Assembly (NCBI RefSeq): GCF_000759025.1
Contig: NZ_JPOS01000090.1
Span: 1-64,000 of the forward strand
From: Phaeodactylibacter xiamenensis
GTDB lineage: Bacteria; Bacteroidota; Bacteroidia; Chitinophagales; Saprospiraceae
DNA length: 64,000 nt
Reading direction: 5' to 3'
Positions 17,668 through 26,843 of this stretch are shown in pieces (the first letter of the stretch is position 1; every line of letters starts with the position of its first letter). The notes below the pieces were generated by a model. That model saw nothing but the letters and a program-made list of their open reading frames with translations, did not search any database and was not told the DNA's origin. The translations under genes were made by a program, and so were the position numbers.

Positions 17668-17828
17668 TATAGTTCTCCAAGGCAGGATTTGTGCAAAGTT
17701 GACGCAGGTATTTTTTTCGCTCGCAAGGCGAAAAACGCAGGCATCCGTACGGACGGCGAGGCTTTTCAACGCAGCGAGCGGAAAAAAGAGCAAGTCAAAA
17801 TGCATTAATCTCGCCTTGGAGAACTATA
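17668..17828. repeat. 161-bp palindromic intergenic element A
   Basis: Perfect 16-bp terminal inverted repeats, TATAGTTCTCCAAGGC (17668-17683) and its complement (17813-17828). Inside is a second nested pair (TTTTTTCGCTCG / CGAGCGGAAAAAA) enclosing the boxes CAAGGCG and CAACGCAG. Much of the arm sequence between the two pairs also matches, so the element could fold as one long imperfect hairpin. It has no credible gene; a 63-codon minus-strand frame across it has no coding features. The rest of the 17558-18051 gap holds nothing I can name apart from a small IR near 18018-18035 just upstream of the next gene. Compare element B at 45138. Confidence 0.75.
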
Positions 17829-18051
17829 AGTATATCGCGCTTTGTTCAGAATGAAATTTGACCACATTCGCTCCAAAAGCGAATTCACAATAGAGTCTAA
17901 TAAAAACAAGACTCAGGTATGCGCCCAAAACACTACAGCATACGGACAGAAAATGAGCTAAAAATGAAACCCATTTTCAGGCTGTAGGTCAATTTTAAGT
18001 CTTATATTGACGATCCTCGCCAACAATATCTGGCGTTAACCCTTCGGCATT

Positions 18052-18969
18052 ATGAGATTAGTACAACACAAGCAGGAAGCGTATTGGTTTTACCGCTTTC
18101 TATCCATCTTTTACGACAAAATTGTCAATCCGCTTTTCTGGACGGTCCCCATGCGGGACAAGGCGCTGCAGCTCGGGCAATTGGAGGAAACCGGTATTAA
18201 AGTTGTGGATGTAGGGTCGGGCACCGGCTTTAACACAGAGGGGATTGTAAAGATCGTCCCTCCCCAGCAGGTCACCTGTGTGGACCAAAGCCCGCACCAA
18301 ATGTCAAAGGCGAAAGCCAAGCCTGAACTACAGGGATGCACCTTCCTTCAGGGGGATGCCGAAAATCTTCCCCTGCCTTCCAATAGCTTCGACCGCTATG
18401 TCTCTGCGGGGAGTATCGAATACTGGCCAGACCCCGCCAAAGGCATACGCGAAGCCTACCGGATAGTGAAGCCTGGCGGGCTGGCACTGATGATTGGCCC
18501 TTTGGAGCCGGCTAATCCCGTGGGGCGGTTTATCGCAGAACTTTGGATGCTCTTTCCCAAAGAAGAAGAATACTGGCAATGGTTCCGGGAGGCAGGCTTT
18601 GAGGACCTGCAAGTCTGCTATGTCAAGCCGCAGTGGGTGGATGGCAAAGGGAAATATGGCATTGCACTGGCCGGCCGTAAACCGCTGACCGCAAACACAG
18701 GGCAACCCGAACCCCCTATACCTGAAACTGAGCCTGAACCTGAAAAAATGGGCCCGGGCAGGCGTTTGCTCATGATCCTCCGGGTACTGATTGGGTCGCT
18801 GGCAGGATTCCTTTTCATACCGGCAGCCCTGCTGGGCTACGTCCGCATGGCTTTTACTGATCAGTCGCATATCCCGGAAGCCGAGCGGGAGCGCCTCAAC
18901 CGGTATCAAATTGCGGCGCTGATCGTTACAGCACTAATGATCATCCTGCTTATTGCTTTGTTTCGGTAA
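18052..18969 (+). CDS. VTE3-like MPBQ/MSBQ methyltransferase (SAM-dependent, membrane-anchored)
   Basis: 305 aa. It shows the full pattern of plant-type 2-methyl-6-phytylbenzoquinol methyltransferase (VTE3): FYRFLSIFYDKIVNP, FWTVPMRDKAL, SAM motif I VVDVGSGTGF (51-60), VTCVDQSPHQMSKAKAK, GDAENLPLP, DRYVSAGSIEYWPDP (114-128), GIREAYRIVKPGG and ELWMLFPKEEEYWQWF. A proline/glutamate-rich linker (~212-235) leads to two C-terminal transmembrane segments (about 238-265 and 285-304), comparable to the membrane anchor of the plant enzyme. The reaction would be ring methylation of a prenyl-benzoquinol. It is first in an operon of three, 5 bp before a VTE4-like gene. A weak -7-like TATATTGA lies ~42 bp upstream of the ATG. 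Confidence 0.83.
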   Translation: MRLVQHKQEAYWFYRFLSIFYDKIVNPLFWTVPMRDKALQLGQLEETGIKVVDVGSGTGFNTEGIVKIVPPQQVTCVDQSPHQMSKAKAKPELQGCTFLQGDAENLPLPSNSFDRYVSAGSIEYWPDPAKGIREAYRIVKPGGLALMIGPLEPANPVGRFIAELWMLFPKEEEYWQWFREAGFEDLQVCYVKPQWVDGKGKYGIALAGRKPLTANTGQPEPPIPETEPEPEKMGPGRRLLMILRVLIGSLAGFLFIPAALLGYVRMAFTDQSHIPEAERERLNRYQIAALIVTALMIILLIALFR

Positions 18970-18974
18970 AACAA

Positions 18975-19838
18975 TTGATTCATACCGTAAAATCACTGCC
19001 CGTGCTCAACGACAAGATCGCTCATTTTTACGACCGCTCCACTCAGGTGTGGCTTGACACCTGGGGAGAACACATGCATCATGGCTACTACGGGGATGGG
19101 GCTTCCGCCAAGGACCACCGGCAGGCGCAGCTTGACCTGGTCAATGTGATGCTGGAATGGGGCCATGTTAAACAAGCAGACCGGATTTTGGATGCCGGCT
19201 GTGGCGTAGGCGGCAGCTCCCGGTATTTGGCGGAGAAACTGCAGGCAAAGCATGTCCTGGGCTGCACCCTGAGTACCGTACAGGCGGAGCGCGGCACCGC
19301 CTACAACCGGGAAGCAGCCCTAAGCACCATTGTCAAAACCGAAGCCAGAGATATGATGTCGCTCCGAGCTGAGGACGGCCCGTTTGACCTGGTTTGGTCG
19401 ATGGAAAGCGCAGAACATATTGAGGACAAAGCCCAAATGCTACAGTTGTTTTATGACTTACTGGCGCCCGGTGGCCAACTCCTCATGGCTACCTGGTGCC
19501 ACCGCGAAACCCCGCCGCCCCTGAACTCAAAAGACGAACATATCCTAAGCCGTATCCGGCATTTGTACCACCTTCCGCCTTTGGCCCCCTTGTCCGGGCT
19601 GCGGCAGGATGCAGAAAAAGCTGGTTTCACCGGTTTGCAAACGGAGGACTGGAGTGCTCAGGTAGCTCCCTTCTGGCAGGCGGTGATCCAGTCTGCCCTG
19701 AAACTGAAAAGCCTGAGTGGGTTGCTCAAAGCCGGCCTGCCTACCATTCGCGGTGCACTGGCCATGCGGCATATGACCCGGGGGTTTAAGCAGGGGACGA
19801 TCTGCTTTGGGGTTTTGCAAGCTCAAAAACCTGTGTAA
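18975..19838 (+). CDS. VTE4-like tocopherol/prenylquinol C-methyltransferase
   Basis: About 287 aa if started at the TTG at 18975, 5 bp after the previous stop; a GTG at 19002 is an alternative, and no ATG precedes the conserved part. It carries gamma-tocopherol methyltransferase hallmarks: IAHFYDRSTQVWLDTWGEHMHHGYYG (split here: FYDRST..W and GEHMHHGYY), SAM motif I ILDAGCGVGGSSRYLA (71-86), GCTLSTVQAERG, DLVWSMESAEHIEDK and LLMATWCHRE. It probably methylates the chromanol or quinol ring made by the neighbouring enzymes. It sits between the VTE3-like gene and the UbiA-type prenyltransferase, with 5-bp and 4-bp gaps, so co-translation is likely. Sarcosine/glycine or other small-molecule methyltransferases share motif I but not the GEHMHHGYY segment. 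Confidence 0.8.
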   Translation: MIHTVKSLPVLNDKIAHFYDRSTQVWLDTWGEHMHHGYYGDGASAKDHRQAQLDLVNVMLEWGHVKQADRILDAGCGVGGSSRYLAEKLQAKHVLGCTLSTVQAERGTAYNREAALSTIVKTEARDMMSLRAEDGPFDLVWSMESAEHIEDKAQMLQLFYDLLAPGGQLLMATWCHRETPPPLNSKDEHILSRIRHLYHLPPLAPLSGLRQDAEKAGFTGLQTEDWSAQVAPFWQAVIQSALKLKSLSGLLKAGLPTIRGALAMRHMTRGFKQGTICFGVLQAQKPV

Positions 19839-19842
19839 TCTT

Positions 19843-20730
19843 ATGATGGACTTCATCCGATTCAGCCGGCCGCATACGATCATTGGTACAAGCCTGAGTG
19901 TGCTGGCCCTTTACCTGCTCGCCCTCAGCTACGCGGGCAAAGCAACCGGAGACTGGAATATCTTCCTGACTGCCTGGGTCAGCTGCCTGGGTGCCAATAT
20001 TTTCATCGTTGGGCTCAATCAGCTGACCGATATCGAAATTGACCGCATCAATAAGCCTTACCTGCCGCTCGCATCGGGTGCTTACACTGTACGTACCGGA
20101 CAAGCCATTATTGGTATTGCACTATTTATTGCGCTGGCCCTTGCCGTGTACGGAGGGCCCTATCTGATGTGGACCGTTGGGCTGAGCTTGCTGCTGGGCA
20201 TTGCCTATTCCCTGCCCCCGTTGAGGCTGAAGCGGTTTCACTTCTGGGCCGCCTTCTGCATTATTGCGGTGCGCGGGCTAATTGTGAATCTACTTCTGTT
20301 CCTCCACTTTTACAATCAACTGAGCGGAGATACGGCACTTCCGCCCATCATTATCTGGCTCACTGTTGCCATTTTCATTTACGGGCTCATTATTGCCTGG
20401 TTTAAGGACATGCCGGATACGGCAGGAGATGAGGCCCACCGTATTCAGACCCTCTCCCTGCAAGTTGGCCTCCGGCGCGTATTTTGGATTGGCAACAGCC
20501 TGTTGGGCGGACTGTTTCTCTTGCTGGCCACTCTTCCTCTATGGGCTGACCTCCAGGTACATCATTTGCTCTTTGGCCTGGGGCACCTGAGCCTGTTATT
20601 GGGTTTTCTCCTCCTGGCCAGCCGGGTAGACCTCTCGGAAAAGGCGTCCATCATGCGCTACTACCAGGCCGTGTGGGGGCTGTTCTTTTTGGAATATGGC
20701 TTGTTCGCCACAGCCGGGTGGCTCGCCTGA
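19843..20730 (+). CDS. VTE2-like homogentisate prenyl/phytyltransferase (UbiA family)
   Basis: 295 aa polytopic membrane protein with about eight to nine hydrophobic segments. The first Asp-rich motif is NQLTDIEID (59-67) followed by RINKPYLPLASG; the second is KDMPDTAGD (188-196) followed by a Gln-x-Gly-Leu-Arg-Arg-Val-Phe-Trp segment. Both closely match the homogentisate phytyltransferase subgroup (NQLYDVxID, KPYLPLASG, KDIPDxxGD, RVFW) and differ from the menA/ubiA consensus. The enzyme would attach a phytyl or geranylgeranyl chain to homogentisate with decarboxylation, the committed step of tocopherol or tocotrienol synthesis. Two adjacent ATGs (19843, 19846) are possible starts. It is last of the operon; a strong hairpin follows. 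Confidence 0.84.
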   Translation: MMDFIRFSRPHTIIGTSLSVLALYLLALSYAGKATGDWNIFLTAWVSCLGANIFIVGLNQLTDIEIDRINKPYLPLASGAYTVRTGQAIIGIALFIALALAVYGGPYLMWTVGLSLLLGIAYSLPPLRLKRFHFWAAFCIIAVRGLIVNLLLFLHFYNQLSGDTALPPIIIWLTVAIFIYGLIIAWFKDMPDTAGDEAHRIQTLSLQVGLRRVFWIGNSLLGGLFLLLATLPLWADLQVHHLLFGLGHLSLLLGFLLLASRVDLSEKASIMRYYQAVWGLFFLEYGLFATAGWLA

Positions 20731-20742
20731 TGCAAAAAATGA

Positions 20743-20779
20743 AAGGAGCGCTGGGAAATTGAATAACCCAGCGCTCCTT
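20743..20779. terminator. bidirectional hairpin terminator
   Basis: AAGGAGCGCTGGG / CCCAGCGCTCCTT, a 13-bp perfect stem with an 11-nt loop, lies between the convergent prenyltransferase and M12B protease genes. A-rich sequence on one side and C/T-rich sequence on the other suit termination in either direction. Confidence 0.7.
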
Positions 20780-20801
20780 CGATCCTTTCAATTTAATCAA
20801 T

Positions 20802-23800
20802 CTACTGCTTAATCACAGGCCAGGCACCGCGGGCTGTTGCCGTACGCAATTCCACCCAATAGATGCCTGAGGGCAGCTGTCCGAGTGAAAGCGGTAATTG
20901 CCACTGCTGATGGGCAACCGGCACCTGTCCCGATTGCAGCACCTGCCCCAGCGGGCTTACGAGCGACCACTGCAGTTCGGACACTTCAAAGCCATTGCCC
21001 TCCATCATCAAAGGACCGTTCGTGGGGTTAGGCGAAAGCCGTACAGCCCAGTCCGCCGGGAAGCTACCTACACCGGAAACCATAACGGTGACGCTTTGCA
21101 CTTCGCTCTGACAGCCGTTGCTGTCCATCACTATTACCTCGTATACGCCATTGGGCAGGCCGGTATTGGAGGATGGGCTATCAAAATTTGCCCCTCCGTC
21201 AATACTGTAGACATAGGGTGGCGTTCCACCGGAGGCTGTAATAGTAATCACATCTTCAACGACTTCAACGGTGGCCTCAAGCAGTGCGGGCGAAGTAATC
21301 TCAATTGCGGCACTATAAATAAACCCTTCGCTGTCCTGGATTTCCAGATTATAAATACCAGGATCAAGATCTGAAAATACCGGGCTGCCTCCAAAGCCTC
21401 CCTCATTGAGCTGGTAAGTGTAAGGGGCTATGCCACCGGTTACATTTTGTACCTCAATGGCCCCATCGCCTTCACCGGCACAAGATACATTTTGCACCTC
21501 AATGTTGGCCTCAACAATGATATTGACGTTAGCGCCAATCGAAACGGTGCAGCCATTCACATCCACCACAAGAGCGGTATAGTCTCCGTTGTCCAGCCCG
21601 GAGAAAACACCGGAAGGTTGAAAATTGCTCCCCCCGTCAATGCTGAAGGCGTAAGGCGGTATACCACCTGATGCCTGCAGGGTCAGGGTGTTGTCCTCCA
21701 CATTGGCGGATAGTTCCAGCACCGGGGGCTCTCCCACCACAATCTCCGTCACCTGGAAAGTACTGCCGTTGGCATCGATGATGGTTAGGGTGTAGGTACC
21801 GCCTGTCAGGTTTTCAAATATGCTGCTGCTTTGTGGGTCCCCTCCGTTCAGGCTATAGGTATAGGGAGGCAGACCACCCGATACCTCGTCCACATCAATG
21901 CGCCCATCTGCGGCACCGGCACAGCTTACCTCCACTACGGATGCAGCAGCACTTGTGATGATATTGATTGTTGCCTGTCCCGCAACCGTGCAGCCATTCG
22001 CATCTTCTATTACAATAGCATAGGTGCCGTTAGGCAGCCCGGCAAATATGAAGTCATCGCCAAATGTAGCGCCGCCATCAATGCTGTAGCTGTAGGGCGG
22101 TGTACCACCCTCAGCCAACAAGGCGAGGTCATTAAGTGTAGCCTCTTCAGATAAGGTAAGTGGGGCCGGAGCGCCAACCAATAAGCCAGCTATTTGGTAC
22201 AGATTGCCATTCGCATCCGTAATCGTAAGGGCATAATCGCCAGCGGACAAGTTTTCAAACACCGGGCTGTCCTGCGCAGCGCCGGTTCCTAACTGATAGG
22301 TGTAAGGGGCTTCTCCTCCTTCGATGGAGACGACCGTTAGGCTGCCATCGGCGGTATTGCTGCAGGAAGCATCGGTGATACTGAACTCCGCGGCAACAAT
22401 CAGGTTGATGGTGATGCTACCTGTAACCGAACAGTTATTCGCATCAAGGACTTCCAGCTCGTAGGTCTCGTTGGGCAGGTCGTTGAACGCCGAAGCTGCG
22501 CCAAAAGTGGCGCCACCATCAATACTGTATTGATAGGGCGGTGTACCACCTGTGGCGGAAAGAGTTAGATCGTTACCGGTTAGACCGGTACTGAACTGCA
22601 GCGGATCCGGTGCGCCGACCTCTATATTATCCAACTGCAACACGCTACCGTTCGCATCCGTAATCAGCAGGTCATAATTGCCGGCAGGTAAAGCCGTGAA
22701 CTCCGGGCCCGGCTGGGGGTCCCCGCCATTAAGGCTATAGCTGTAAGGCTCTACCCCACCCTGAATATTCGTAGCAGTGATACTGCCATCAGCGGCACCG
22801 GCACAACTGTTATCCGTTACCGAAAAGGCTGCACTTTGCAACAAATTCACTTCCAGGTCAAGGGAAGCCAGACAGCCATTGGCATCTTCCACCACGATAT
22901 TGTAGACGGCATTGGGCAGTCCCTCAAAGGAGGACTCCGGACCGAAGGCCACACCGCCATCCAGGCTGTATTGATAAGGCGCCGTGCCCCCCGTAGCTTC
23001 CAAAACCAGCGTATTGACCGATAAGCCTGCGGACAGCTCCAGCGGGTCGGGTTCCTGCAGATCGACTACAGGGAGGGTGATTTCCTGACCCGCATCATCC
23101 GTCACGACGATGGAGTATGCCCCCGCAGCCAGGTCTTCGAAAACCGGGGTATCCTGTGGTGCTCCTGCATTGAGCACAAAGGTGTAAGGCGGCAGCCCAC
23201 CGGCTATGGCGACTTCAATCGCACCATCCGTATCTCCGGCACAACGAAGTGGATTAGTGATGCTGGCCAGGCCTGATAATACAGCAGGCTCCAAAATCAG
23301 CAGTTCGAACGTCTCGCCCGGGCGCCATCCGCCTTCTATATCCGTGAGATCAAACATAAATTGATCGGTTGTGGCAGCGCTCCCATTGTGCTGATAGGAC
23401 AGCAGCCCGTTATTGATGTCTGCCTGACTGAACTCATCACCAATGGAAAGTACCTCGCTGCCATTCCGTTGCAGTACCCCATGCTCAGGCAGAGCGGTCA
23501 GGGTATAGAAAATGTCTTCCGGAGCAAGGGCACCCTTCTCAAAAGCCAGAAAATCAGCGGTAATGGCCTCCTGCTGTGCATAAGGGACTTCCAGTGTTTG
23601 ATTAGCTAAAACTTCTGCAGGATCTGGCACATCGGAAGGCGGGCAGGCTTCAATCGACCAGGACACCAGGTTGCCGCCATCCTGATTGAAGGCATCGCTA
23701 ATGGTGAGGGTCCAGGTACCGGAGGCTGGTAAGCCTGCAAAAGCAGACAGTGGGTCTAGAGACTGGAAGTTGCCGGAAATACCATAGGGCCCGCTTGCCT

Positions 23801-26648
23801 CACACGAATTCTCAAAATCATCAGCGGTGAGCAATGCCTCATCATCGAAACCCACCAGCATATTATCCTGAGAACACCCGAAGTCTGACCCCGGGACGCC
23901 CGGCTGATCAAACAGGGTGACGGATGGGCCACCTTCGTACGAAAGGGTCGCAGAGAGGTCGCCAAGCCAGGTATGATCGATAGCTAAGCCTATATTGAGG
24001 TCCTGTATCGTAAAGTCCCCATCAGTAGCCAGTGTGGTGGTGAATTCACCCGATCCGCTGGGTGGGATCACCAAATCAGGTTCGGCATCGGTGTAAACCG
24101 TGCAGTTGTTACCGAGGGTTTGAAAACTTGACCATACCGGATCAGGAGACCCGCCGCATTCATTAACGGGTATGACCCTCCAGTAGTAGACGGTGAATTC
24201 ATCGAGCCCTGACAGCTCATAAGTCGTATCTAAGACGGTCTCTTCGATGACTGTGTTTGCACCAAATGCCGGCGAGGTAGCGACCTCCAGCAGATAATGA
24301 TCAGCAAAAGCGGAGGCGGACCAGTTGACTGTAGGATTCAAGGGCACCGATTGGGCGCCCGCAGCCGGTGCGGCAGGAGTGGCCGCCACAGGGGCACCCG
24401 CAGCGACGTCCAGAGTAAGCTCTATGCTCTTGCTGACAGAGGGGCTGACCGCCATAAGGGAGAGTTCATACACGCCCGAAGCGGCATCCGCCAGATTGCT
24501 GATGGTAAGAATACTTGAGGCGTTTGCCCCGACCGGATTGGCACTGAAAGTAGCCGTGGCGCCATCCGGAAGCCCGGTCACCGACAAGTCCAGCATTTCA
24601 GAAAACCCGGCAACTGGAGTGGTGAAAATTTCAAACGTAGCACTTTCGTCATTGCACAGCGCCTGAGCTAAAGGTGTGGAGGCCATCAAGACTGTCGGAC
24701 TGGGCGGCAGCTGAATTTCGAAATCCTCATCTGAGATATCAAAGAAAATGCTACCGGAAGCGACCACCTGAATCCTTGCCGTGCTCGTCAGTTCAAGCGG
24801 AACGAGAATCTCCTGCTCCCCATCGTTAGGCACGCCCTGAGCCAGTAGAACCGGATAAGTGAAACCACCATCTTTGGACAGGTAAATGTCCACAGCGCTG
24901 CAATTCACCGGTGCACCATCGGTACCCGCTACATCCCAGGTGACGGTCTCCAGATCGCCTACTTCCCAGACTACACTGGTATTGGGCTGCTGTACTACAA
25001 ATGGCCCGGCGTCATCAGAAAAAACCAGCTCCACATCCGTAGCCTTCACGCATCCGCCCCCCGGGAAATTGTCCCGGACGGAACACCGGAAGCTCATGGT
25101 GCGGGAAACGGAAGGCAACACCTCCCAGGTATCTTGCGTATTGGCAACCACTGCATTCAAATTGGGAAAGTAGCGCACCGGATCAGGAGTTGGCGATAAG
25201 GACCGGAAAGCCGGCCCACCTGTACTGGCCGAAACCGGAGGCATGGTTGCTATCTCATTATCCATTTGTTCCCAGCAATAGGTCAATGCATCCCCTTCAG
25301 CATCCATCGCTTGTGCCTTGAGGAAAAAAGGCGTGGATACAGGCAGGAACAGCACGTCCTCCTCATCTGTAAGTATTGGCCCTGTATTCCCGACATCAAT
25401 CAGCTCCGGGCAGGTGCTGCCAGCGCCGAACTCTATCGTGTTGGTAACCTCCTGTATGCTGATGGCATGGAAGTGGTCGTCGCTATTGTTTTGAACGTTA
25501 GGGCTGCAAATCCCGGCGTACCCCATAATCGTGGAGGCGCTGCCAGGTTCCATGGCTGCAGCAGCCACCCGGTTACAATTATTGTTCTGGGTATGATTTG
25601 CGCCAAACTGATGACCAAACTCGTGGGCTACATAATCAATGTAAAACGGATCGTTGACTGGCGATGGTAACCCTGTAACGCCACGGGCCTTTCGGTTGGT
25701 GCAAATAGAAGCCAGAGAGGCCACACCACCTCCACTTGTACTGAACACATGCCCGACATCATAATTATCGAAGCCCACCAGGCCATCTACGACACCCTGA
25801 TTTTCACTAAGCAGCGTACCGGCGCTGTTGTTAGTAAAAGGATCTGTGGCTCCATCCAGGAAAATGACCTGATCGGTTTCGTCAATGAGCTCCATATGAA
25901 CTGTGAAGTCCCGCTCATACACGCCATTGACCCGGGTCATGGCCACGTTGTAAGCCGCAAGGACATCCGGTACCGTACCACCGTGAAACTGTGCATACTC
26001 GCCTGTACAGGCAATAGCAAGCCGGTAGTTACGCAGGGAACAATCGCCGAGCAACGCTGCGGGCGCTGTGTCTGAATGACCGGCAGTACTGGCTGCATCG
26101 GTATCCATCCGGCAGCTGAATTCATTACCGGGGATGCCGTTATAGTCAGATTTGTAATACACCTGATAGTAGCGGGTTTGCCCTTCTGAGAAGACATCAA
26201 TGAAAACCGTACTGTACAGCCCGGACAGAATCATAGCATGGAATCCCTTGTGGGTGTACCCAAAACGGGCATAAGCCGTGCCATCCTCCGGGCTATAGGC
26301 CGCAAAGGAGCGCATCCCGGGATACCGGGCGGACAAGCCTTCCGCCATCACCGGTGCCTCTACGACTTTGAAAGTCCGATTGTGCCCGTTGGGCAGAGGC
26401 AATTCCAGGGATATCGCGTTAGCTCTCGCATCAGGCGTATGCCACATTGGGGCTTCAGACAAAGCAGAGATCACCGCTTCCATATCTACATTGATGATCC
26501 GGGCCTCATCGGGCTGTATCTGACGGATGCCGCCAAGCCGCTGCGCGTCCTGCAAATGGGCATCTTTAAACCATTGTTGTGCGGATGAAAAATGAGGGAG
26601 GGTTAAAAACAGGCATAGCAATGCAAGTGGGTAGAGCGTTTTTTTCAT
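20802..26648 (-). CDS. giant T9SS-exported M12B (reprolysin-like) metalloprotease with SprB repeats, 1948 aa
   Basis: The start is taken at 26648 (MKKTLYPLALLCLFL signal peptide ending SSAQ) instead of the upstream in-frame ATG at 26672. The catalytic domain has HEFGHQFGANH at residues 342-352 and a following MGYAGIC Met-turn. Then come a propeptide-convertase-like / Ig segment, an Fn3 domain (PAAGAQSVPLNPTVNW), a P/homo-B domain (TIQDLNIGLAIDHTWLGDLSA), a CSPG/cadherin-like module (LPEHGVLQRNG ... LLSYQHNG) and five ~145-residue SprB double units. The type A sorting domain closes the protein (RLSPNPTNGP ... LPSGIYWVEL). It should be secreted and may degrade host or prey protein or build surface matrix (inference). 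Confidence 0.9.
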   Translation of the reverse strand: MKKTLYPLALLCLFLTLPHFSSAQQWFKDAHLQDAQRLGGIRQIQPDEARIINVDMEAVISALSEAPMWHTPDARANAISLELPLPNGHNRTFKVVEAPVMAEGLSARYPGMRSFAAYSPEDGTAYARFGYTHKGFHAMILSGLYSTVFIDVFSEGQTRYYQVYYKSDYNGIPGNEFSCRMDTDAASTAGHSDTAPAALLGDCSLRNYRLAIACTGEYAQFHGGTVPDVLAAYNVAMTRVNGVYERDFTVHMELIDETDQVIFLDGATDPFTNNSAGTLLSENQGVVDGLVGFDNYDVGHVFSTSGGGVASLASICTNRKARGVTGLPSPVNDPFYIDYVAHEFGHQFGANHTQNNNCNRVAAAAMEPGSASTIMGYAGICSPNVQNNSDDHFHAISIQEVTNTIEFGAGSTCPELIDVGNTGPILTDEEDVLFLPVSTPFFLKAQAMDAEGDALTYCWEQMDNEIATMPPVSASTGGPAFRSLSPTPDPVRYFPNLNAVVANTQDTWEVLPSVSRTMSFRCSVRDNFPGGGCVKATDVELVFSDDAGPFVVQQPNTSVVWEVGDLETVTWDVAGTDGAPVNCSAVDIYLSKDGGFTYPVLLAQGVPNDGEQEILVPLELTSTARIQVVASGSIFFDISDEDFEIQLPPSPTVLMASTPLAQALCNDESATFEIFTTPVAGFSEMLDLSVTGLPDGATATFSANPVGANASSILTISNLADAASGVYELSLMAVSPSVSKSIELTLDVAAGAPVAATPAAPAAGAQSVPLNPTVNWSASAFADHYLLEVATSPAFGANTVIEETVLDTTYELSGLDEFTVYYWRVIPVNECGGSPDPVWSSFQTLGNNCTVYTDAEPDLVIPPSGSGEFTTTLATDGDFTIQDLNIGLAIDHTWLGDLSATLSYEGGPSVTLFDQPGVPGSDFGCSQDNMLVGFDDEALLTADDFENSCEASGPYGISGNFQSLDPLSAFAGLPASGTWTLTISDAFNQDGGNLVSWSIEACPPSDVPDPAEVLANQTLEVPYAQQEAITADFLAFEKGALAPEDIFYTLTALPEHGVLQRNGSEVLSIGDEFSQADINNGLLSYQHNGSAATTDQFMFDLTDIEGGWRPGETFELLILEPAVLSGLASITNPLRCAGDTDGAIEVAIAGGLPPYTFVLNAGAPQDTPVFEDLAAGAYSIVVTDDAGQEITLPVVDLQEPDPLELSAGLSVNTLVLEATGGTAPYQYSLDGGVAFGPESSFEGLPNAVYNIVVEDANGCLASLDLEVNLLQSAAFSVTDNSCAGAADGSITATNIQGGVEPYSYSLNGGDPQPGPEFTALPAGNYDLLITDANGSVLQLDNIEVGAPDPLQFSTGLTGNDLTLSATGGTPPYQYSIDGGATFGAASAFNDLPNETYELEVLDANNCSVTGSITINLIVAAEFSITDASCSNTADGSLTVVSIEGGEAPYTYQLGTGAAQDSPVFENLSAGDYALTITDANGNLYQIAGLLVGAPAPLTLSEEATLNDLALLAEGGTPPYSYSIDGGATFGDDFIFAGLPNGTYAIVIEDANGCTVAGQATINIITSAAASVVEVSCAGAADGRIDVDEVSGGLPPYTYSLNGGDPQSSSIFENLTGGTYTLTIIDANGSTFQVTEIVVGEPPVLELSANVEDNTLTLQASGGIPPYAFSIDGGSNFQPSGVFSGLDNGDYTALVVDVNGCTVSIGANVNIIVEANIEVQNVSCAGEGDGAIEVQNVTGGIAPYTYQLNEGGFGGSPVFSDLDPGIYNLEIQDSEGFIYSAAIEITSPALLEATVEVVEDVITITASGGTPPYVYSIDGGANFDSPSSNTGLPNGVYEVIVMDSNGCQSEVQSVTVMVSGVGSFPADWAVRLSPNPTNGPLMMEGNGFEVSELQWSLVSPLGQVLQSGQVPVAHQQWQLPLSLGQLPSGIYWVELRTATARGAWPVIKQ
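21076..23273 (-). repeat. five tandem SprB double-repeat units (~440 bp each)
   Basis: Inside the M12B gene a ~145-codon unit occurs five times. Each unit has a CAGxxDG start, a GG(x)PPYTYxLNGG segment, TITDANG, then SGGTPPYxYSIDGG and a D-x-NGC end. Units are diverged, so the array is best seen as a protein-level repeat; unequal crossover is plausible. Confidence 0.85.
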
Positions 26649-26843
26649 GCTTACTTGTGTTTTGTGCACCATTTACAAGCGCTGCAAATGGTCAAATGGG
26701 TTATAAAAGTCTTGATATAGTGTTGCCGGTAATTGGTCGTTAGGAAGGCTCACAATTTAGGAAAAAGAAATTATATTTTCGAAACTCTGCCAGAGGAAAT
26801 ACGCCATCAGGATGGCCAGGTGAATCTTGCCTGACAAGTTTTT

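Noticed and set aside
17614-17805. 63-codon minus-strand frame in the intergenic palindrome
   Set aside because: Arises from the inverted repeat sequence; no family features.
21076-23273. Regular repeats resembling an array (possible CRISPR)
   Set aside because: Period (~440 bp) follows SprB protein units and the DNA copies are diverged; no short direct repeats with unique spacers.
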